Below are positions 6,481-7,898 of a DNA stretch of 7,898 nt, one piece after another. The first letter of the stretch is position 1, and the number at the start of each line of letters is the position of its first letter. Origin of the DNA: Planctomycetota bacterium (GTDB lineage Bacteria; Planctomycetota; Phycisphaerae; Sedimentisphaerales; SG8-4); the NCBI GenBank assembly GCA_030607345.1, contig JAUWKC010000066.1, positions 1-7,898 of the forward strand, written 5' to 3'. The position numbers and the translations under genes are program-made. The notes below the pieces were generated by a model, which worked only from the letters and a program-made list of their open reading frames with translations, was not told the DNA's origin and ran no database searches.

Positions 6481-7898
6481 ATGCCAAAAGAGCAGATTCT
6501 TATGAAAATGTCACAAAAACTTAATCTGTCAAAAAGACGCCAATCGCGCACTCAAGCCAGGATGAACGGGTTAGTCACCGCCACATCGCTGGTTGCTGCA
6601 CTGCTGGTGGCCCTCGGAGCTTTGCCGGTCAAGGCTAAGGCCAATGTTCAGTTCGACGGCAAAAAGTGTTATCTTTCGGACAAGCCGGAGGCGCTCCGAG
6701 TCACCAGCCAGGGCTATCTCGAGTGGGTAACGCCAGGCCCGCAACAACAACTCTGCGTGCGCCTGGACCAGATGCCGCTCCGAGAGGTCGGCGACATTGC
6801 CGAAGTGCGGTACCTCTATAAGGCAGATGGCCCGCCGCCGGCAGCCGGAGACGAAAAGCGACACACCCAGCCGGATGACCCTTGCCGCATTTCGCCCGCA
6901 CGCAACTTCCGCATCGGCCTGTTCGATTCCAACGGAAAAGGCTATGTCGAAGCTGACGGATATGGCCGCAAAAATGATATATGGAAAGGGTACCTCGGCT
7001 ACTATGCCCACGTTGTCCCCCACATCAGCCCCGAAGCCAAATACCTGACCCACGACGGCAAGGTGAACCTGCCCGGCAAGATGCTCAAGCGGACCAACCC
7101 GCACAGTCCAACCTTGCTTGATGCGTCGGCCGGTTCCCAAATTCGTGCCGGCATCAGTGGCTTTGGCGCGCCGCTCGGACGCTTCGTACCGCTTTTCGTG
7201 CGGCTCAAACGGACCGGCCCCACCACCGTACATTTCACTGTGACCATAGATAACGTTAATTACCTTCGCATCGAGGAAGACGCCTCCAATCAGCCCCGCA
7301 AAATCGATGTGCTCAGCATTTATTTTCCTAAGCAGTGGCCCCACGCAAAGATAACTCTGGCCCCGATGTCGGCCGCCAGGTCGCTCCTAAAGCCGAAGCT
7401 CAAACCCGCCTCGATGCAGCATGTCAACGTTTACAAGGAGCCGGGACGATTCGGAGGCTGGCCCGCCGGATACAGCGCAAACCAATGGATTTGGGGCAAC
7501 GAGATAATGGTCGCCTTTCGACGCGGCTACTACAAAGCCAACCCAACCAGTCACACCGTCGACTGGAGCAAGCCCAGCCGGAGATGCCAGGCCCGAAGCC
7601 TCGATGGTGGTCAAACCTGGACCTTAGAAGAACCAGCGGAGACGCGCGCCAAGCAGGGCTGGCCCGACCCAAGCACCGGCGGAATAAACTTCGCCCATCC
7701 TGACTTCGCCATGAAGGTGGGCGGCCGCTTCTCAATCTCCTACGACCGCGGCAGGACCTGGCAAGGACACTATGCCTTTACGGGTATCGACCTTAACATG
7801 ACCTCCCGCCACGATTACATGGTCCAGGGGCAGAAGGAGTGCCTGTTCTTCCTCTCCGCCGCAATGCCGCAGGTCAGCGGCTCCAACCACAACGACCG
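6481..7898 (+). CDS. Exported sialidase-like Asp-box protein with an N-terminal beta-sandwich, 5' part (472 codons visible)
   Basis: The frame is open from the ATG at 6481 to the right edge. Residues 1-30 are basic and unusually long for a signal n-region, followed by a hydrophobic core (about 31-50) and a likely cleavage site after AKA (52-54). Residues 55 to about 305 look like a beta-sandwich/jelly-roll domain: LEWVTPG near 79, FRIGLFDSNG (143-152), GYLGYYAHVVP near 170, then a strand-rich stretch ending before 312. From VNVYKEPGRFGGWPA (315-329) the sequence turns into a sialidase-superfamily domain with Asp boxes SLDGGQTW (373-380) and SYDRGRTW (420-427). The substrate is unknown and the C-terminus is missing. 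GAGGA (6472-6476) is only four bases from the ATG, so an internal start at M8, M10 or M28 is possible; M28 would give a normal-length signal peptide. It has little direct similarity to the other Asp-box gene outside the boxes. Confidence 0.85.
   Translation, partial: MPKEQILMKMSQKLNLSKRRQSRTQARMNGLVTATSLVAALLVALGALPVKAKANVQFDGKKCYLSDKPEALRVTSQGYLEWVTPGPQQQLCVRLDQMPLREVGDIAEVRYLYKADGPPPAAGDEKRHTQPDDPCRISPARNFRIGLFDSNGKGYVEADGYGRKNDIWKGYLGYYAHVVPHISPEAKYLTHDGKVNLPGKMLKRTNPHSPTLLDASAGSQIRAGISGFGAPLGRFVPLFVRLKRTGPTTVHFTVTIDNVNYLRIEEDASNQPRKIDVLSIYFPKQWPHAKITLAPMSAARSLLKPKLKPASMQHVNVYKEPGRFGGWPAGYSANQWIWGNEIMVAFRRGYYKANPTSHTVDWSKPSRRCQARSLDGGQTWTLEEPAETRAKQGWPDPSTGGINFAHPDFAMKVGGRFSISYDRGRTWQGHYAFTGIDLNMTSRHDYMVQGQKECLFFLSAAMPQVSGSNHND

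Noticed and set aside
6571..7344. A 257-codon minus-strand open frame opposite the last gene
   Set aside because: The plus-strand frame is longer, has a signal peptide and continues into Asp-box motifs. The antisense translation shows no domain or start signals.
2488..7898. A complete polysaccharide utilisation locus or new defence system
   Set aside because: Only exported sialidase-like and barrel-type proteins and an AIM24-like gene are present. No transporter, regulator, nuclease, helicase or toxin-like gene is visible to support either idea.

Overview
The window looks like chromosomal DNA of a free-living, polysaccharide-degrading bacterium, most probably a planctomycete of the Phycisphaerae type. 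I base this on protein style: exported sialidase-like and alpha-barrel proteins, and a PolA whose fingers helix ends in GQGPYG. That taxonomic placement is inference. Base composition is moderately GC-rich, and nothing marks the window as phage, plasmid or integrated element.

Layout. Bases 1-2270, minus strand: the first 756 codons of a DNA polymerase I gene (polA), running off the left edge. A good sigma-70-like promoter sits so close to its start codon that the mRNA may be leaderless. Bases 2271-2487 form a divergent intergenic region. Its right half holds an extended -10 element buried in a perfect 13-bp palindrome, upstream of a 507-aa exported protein (2488-4011, plus) that looks like an (alpha/alpha)6-barrel carbohydrate-active protein. 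A 351-bp gap then ends in a near-consensus promoter (TTGACA, 17 bp, TATAGT). This promoter drives a 378-aa Asp-box sialidase-like probable lipoprotein (4363-5499) and, 48 bp further on, a 224-aa AIM24/TIGR00266-family protein (5548-6222). After a gap containing three copies of a 14-bp tandem repeat, a second, larger exported Asp-box protein begins at 6481 and runs off the right edge.

How they fit together. PolA is housekeeping and unrelated to its neighbours. The three exported proteins suggest handling of an extracellular or periplasmic glycan. However, the window shows no transporter, SusC/SusD pair, regulator or sulfatase, so calling this a polysaccharide utilisation locus would be premature. 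The AIM24-like gene is probably co-transcribed with the first sialidase-like gene, for no obvious functional reason. I see no RNA gene, insertion sequence, CRISPR array or recognisable defence system. The points most worth following up are regulatory (possible leaderless polA; operator-like palindrome over an extended -10) and architectural (a beta-sandwich joined to an Asp-box domain in the last gene).
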